Of a stretch of DNA of 64,000 nt, positions 63,057-64,000 are shown in pieces. The DNA is from Micromonospora noduli (lineage in GTDB: Bacteria > Actinomycetota > Actinomycetes > Mycobacteriales > Micromonosporaceae). How positions within the stretch are numbered: the stretch's first letter is position 1; every line of letters begins with the position of its first letter. The position numbers were made by a program, and so were the translations under genes. The notes under the pieces were generated by a model. The model saw only the letters and a program-made list of their open reading frames with translations, was not told where the DNA came from and ran no database searches. The stretch is from assembly GCF_003264365.1 (NCBI RefSeq), contig NZ_PYAK01000001.1, positions 269,725 through 333,724 of the forward strand, in the 5' to 3' direction.

Positions 63057-64000
63057 CACCAGTCGAAGTAGCGGCCCGCGTGGAAGATCCCCACTCCGAT
63101 GGCGGCGACGATGCCGACCACGAGCACGACCGGGGCGACCACCACGCTGCCGGCCGCGATGCCGATGGCACCCGCGGCGATGGCCAGACCTGCCCCGATG
63201 CCGACGCCGCCGGCCACCACCCCTGGCGTGTCGCCGGCCTCGGCGGCCCGGTTCATGCTGACGTACGAGACGGCGGCCAGACCGATGCCACCGATCACCA
63301 GTCCGGCGGTCATCGCGCTGACGGTGGCGACAGTGGCACCGGGCACGGCGATGGCGTACAGCTCCAGGCCACCGCCCACCGCGCCGAGCGCGTCACCGAT
63401 GCCCATCTCCCAGTCGCCGTGCTGGTAGTCGCCCCACAGGGCGAACGCCGACAGGCCGAATCCGACGACACCGAGCCCCTTGCCGAGCATGCCGGTCCGG
63501 CCCGGCAGTCCGCGCACGTGCTCGGGCGCCGTGGCACTGGCTGGGATCTTCCGCCCGCGTCCCGGGTTGGTCGCCGTACGGATCGCGTTTCCCGCGCTGG
63601 CCGGCGCGTCGGTCTCGGTGATGATGACGGCCTGGGATCGCTTGCCGGCCATGGTCGGGTTGGCCTGGATCGCCCGGTTGGCGTCCCGGGTCGCCGACCG
63701 GGCGATGTCGCCGGCCTTGCCGTATACGTCGGTCGACTTGATCTGCTTGACCGCGGTGCTGGTCTCCAGGTCGAAGTTCGGCGTGTTGTCGCGCCACGGC
63801 ATGCCGTACAGCCATTCGAGGATGTTGCCGCGGAACGTCCCCCGGCCGCCCTTGAACTTGAAGTTCCAGATGAACTTCTCGGCGGCGGGCGCTGTGTGCG
63901 CGGCGGCCCCGCCGACGGCGCCGGGTGCGGCCGGCGCGGACGGCCGCATATGCTGGCTGGTGGAGATCTCGCCTCCGCCGGCCGGCCCGTCCCGCCCATG
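63053..64000 (-). CDS. C-terminal part of a toxin/effector-like protein, runs off the right edge
   Basis: At least 315 residues; the frame is still open at the window edge (HGRDGPAGGGEISTSQHMRP), so ATG 63949 is probably internal. A segment resembling a PD-(D/E)XK nuclease core follows: GTFRGNILEWLYGMPWRDNT, PNFDLE and TAVKQIKSTDVYGKAGD. After it come YQHGDWEMGIGDALGAVGGG and a long Gly/Ala/Val-rich hydrophobic tail ending HAGRYFDWW. The Pro/Ala-rich linker, nuclease-like core and hydrophobic end resemble polymorphic toxins or contractile-injection effectors. The nuclease reading is an inference from spacing of acidic and Lys residues. Confidence 0.55.
   Translation of the reverse strand, partial: HGRDGPAGGGEISTSQHMRPSAPAAPGAVGGAAAHTAPAAEKFIWNFKFKGGRGTFRGNILEWLYGMPWRDNTPNFDLETSTAVKQIKSTDVYGKAGDIARSATRDANRAIQANPTMAGKRSQAVIITETDAPASAGNAIRTATNPGRGRKIPASATAPEHVRGLPGRTGMLGKGLGVVGFGLSAFALWGDYQHGDWEMGIGDALGAVGGGLELYAIAVPGATVATVSAMTAGLVIGGIGLAAVSYVSMNRAAEAGDTPGVVAGGVGIGAGLAIAAGAIGIAAGSVVVAPVVLVVGIVAAIGVGIFHAGRYFDWW

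Overview
The window is high-GC, gene-dense DNA with strong G/C preference at third codon positions, frequent GTG starts, GTGA/ATGA stop-start overlaps and many regulator families typical of actinomycetes. A filamentous actinomycete, probably of the Micromonosporaceae (Micromonospora-like), is the best guess; this is inferred from gene content and codon use, not from a marker gene. No rRNA, tRNA, CRISPR array or intact mobile element was seen.

Layout. 1-2.3 kb: a branched-chain aminotransferase cut by the left edge and an AraC-type regulator. 2.4-22.4 kb: a stress-type accessory region with a YghA-like SDR, an FUSC/ArAE-type membrane protein, a 52-residue protein, a DUF1264 protein, LtrA, a chitinase, a cupin, two paralogous SRPBCC plus zinc alcohol dehydrogenase modules, an aldo/keto reductase, a DJ-1/PfpI protein, a TMEM175-like channel, DUF2267, DUF1345 and MscS. 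Eight of these genes carry a GNNT-N15/16-GGG(T/A)A promoter resembling the actinomycete general-stress (SigB-type) class. 22.7-32.2 kb: a large LuxR-type STAND regulator and a 2062-residue secreted subtilase with a duplicated C-terminal module.

32.4-41.4 kb: a redox-repair island with a molybdopterin oxidoreductase, an FNR-type flavoprotein, a zinc-ribbon protein, an acetyltransferase, a quinone oxidoreductase, MsrB-MsrA, a TetR regulator, an OsmC-like protein, an NhaA-thioredoxin fusion and a DUF417 (RclC-like) membrane protein. Five perfect GGAC-N6-GTCC dyads and one degenerate copy lie in its intergenic spaces. They suggest that the local TetR protein controls the island as an oxidative, chlorine or electrophile response.

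41.5-54.2 kb: a secreted Ntn acylase with a discoidin domain, three regulator/enzyme pairs or singles (HxlR/NmrA-like, MarR/FAD monooxygenase, SnoaL-like), a Tat-exported serpin, small enzymes and pseudogene scraps. 54.2-61.1 kb: a candidate conflict or signalling locus next to a serine-recombinase remnant. It holds a SEFIR-like protein translationally coupled to a 1165-residue NB-ARC/TPR STAND protein, with a second NB-ARC/TPR STAND protein divergent from it. 61.5-64 kb: a RibD-C/DHFR-like reductase, an AraC regulator and, at the right edge, the C-terminal part of a protein resembling a polymorphic toxin or effector.
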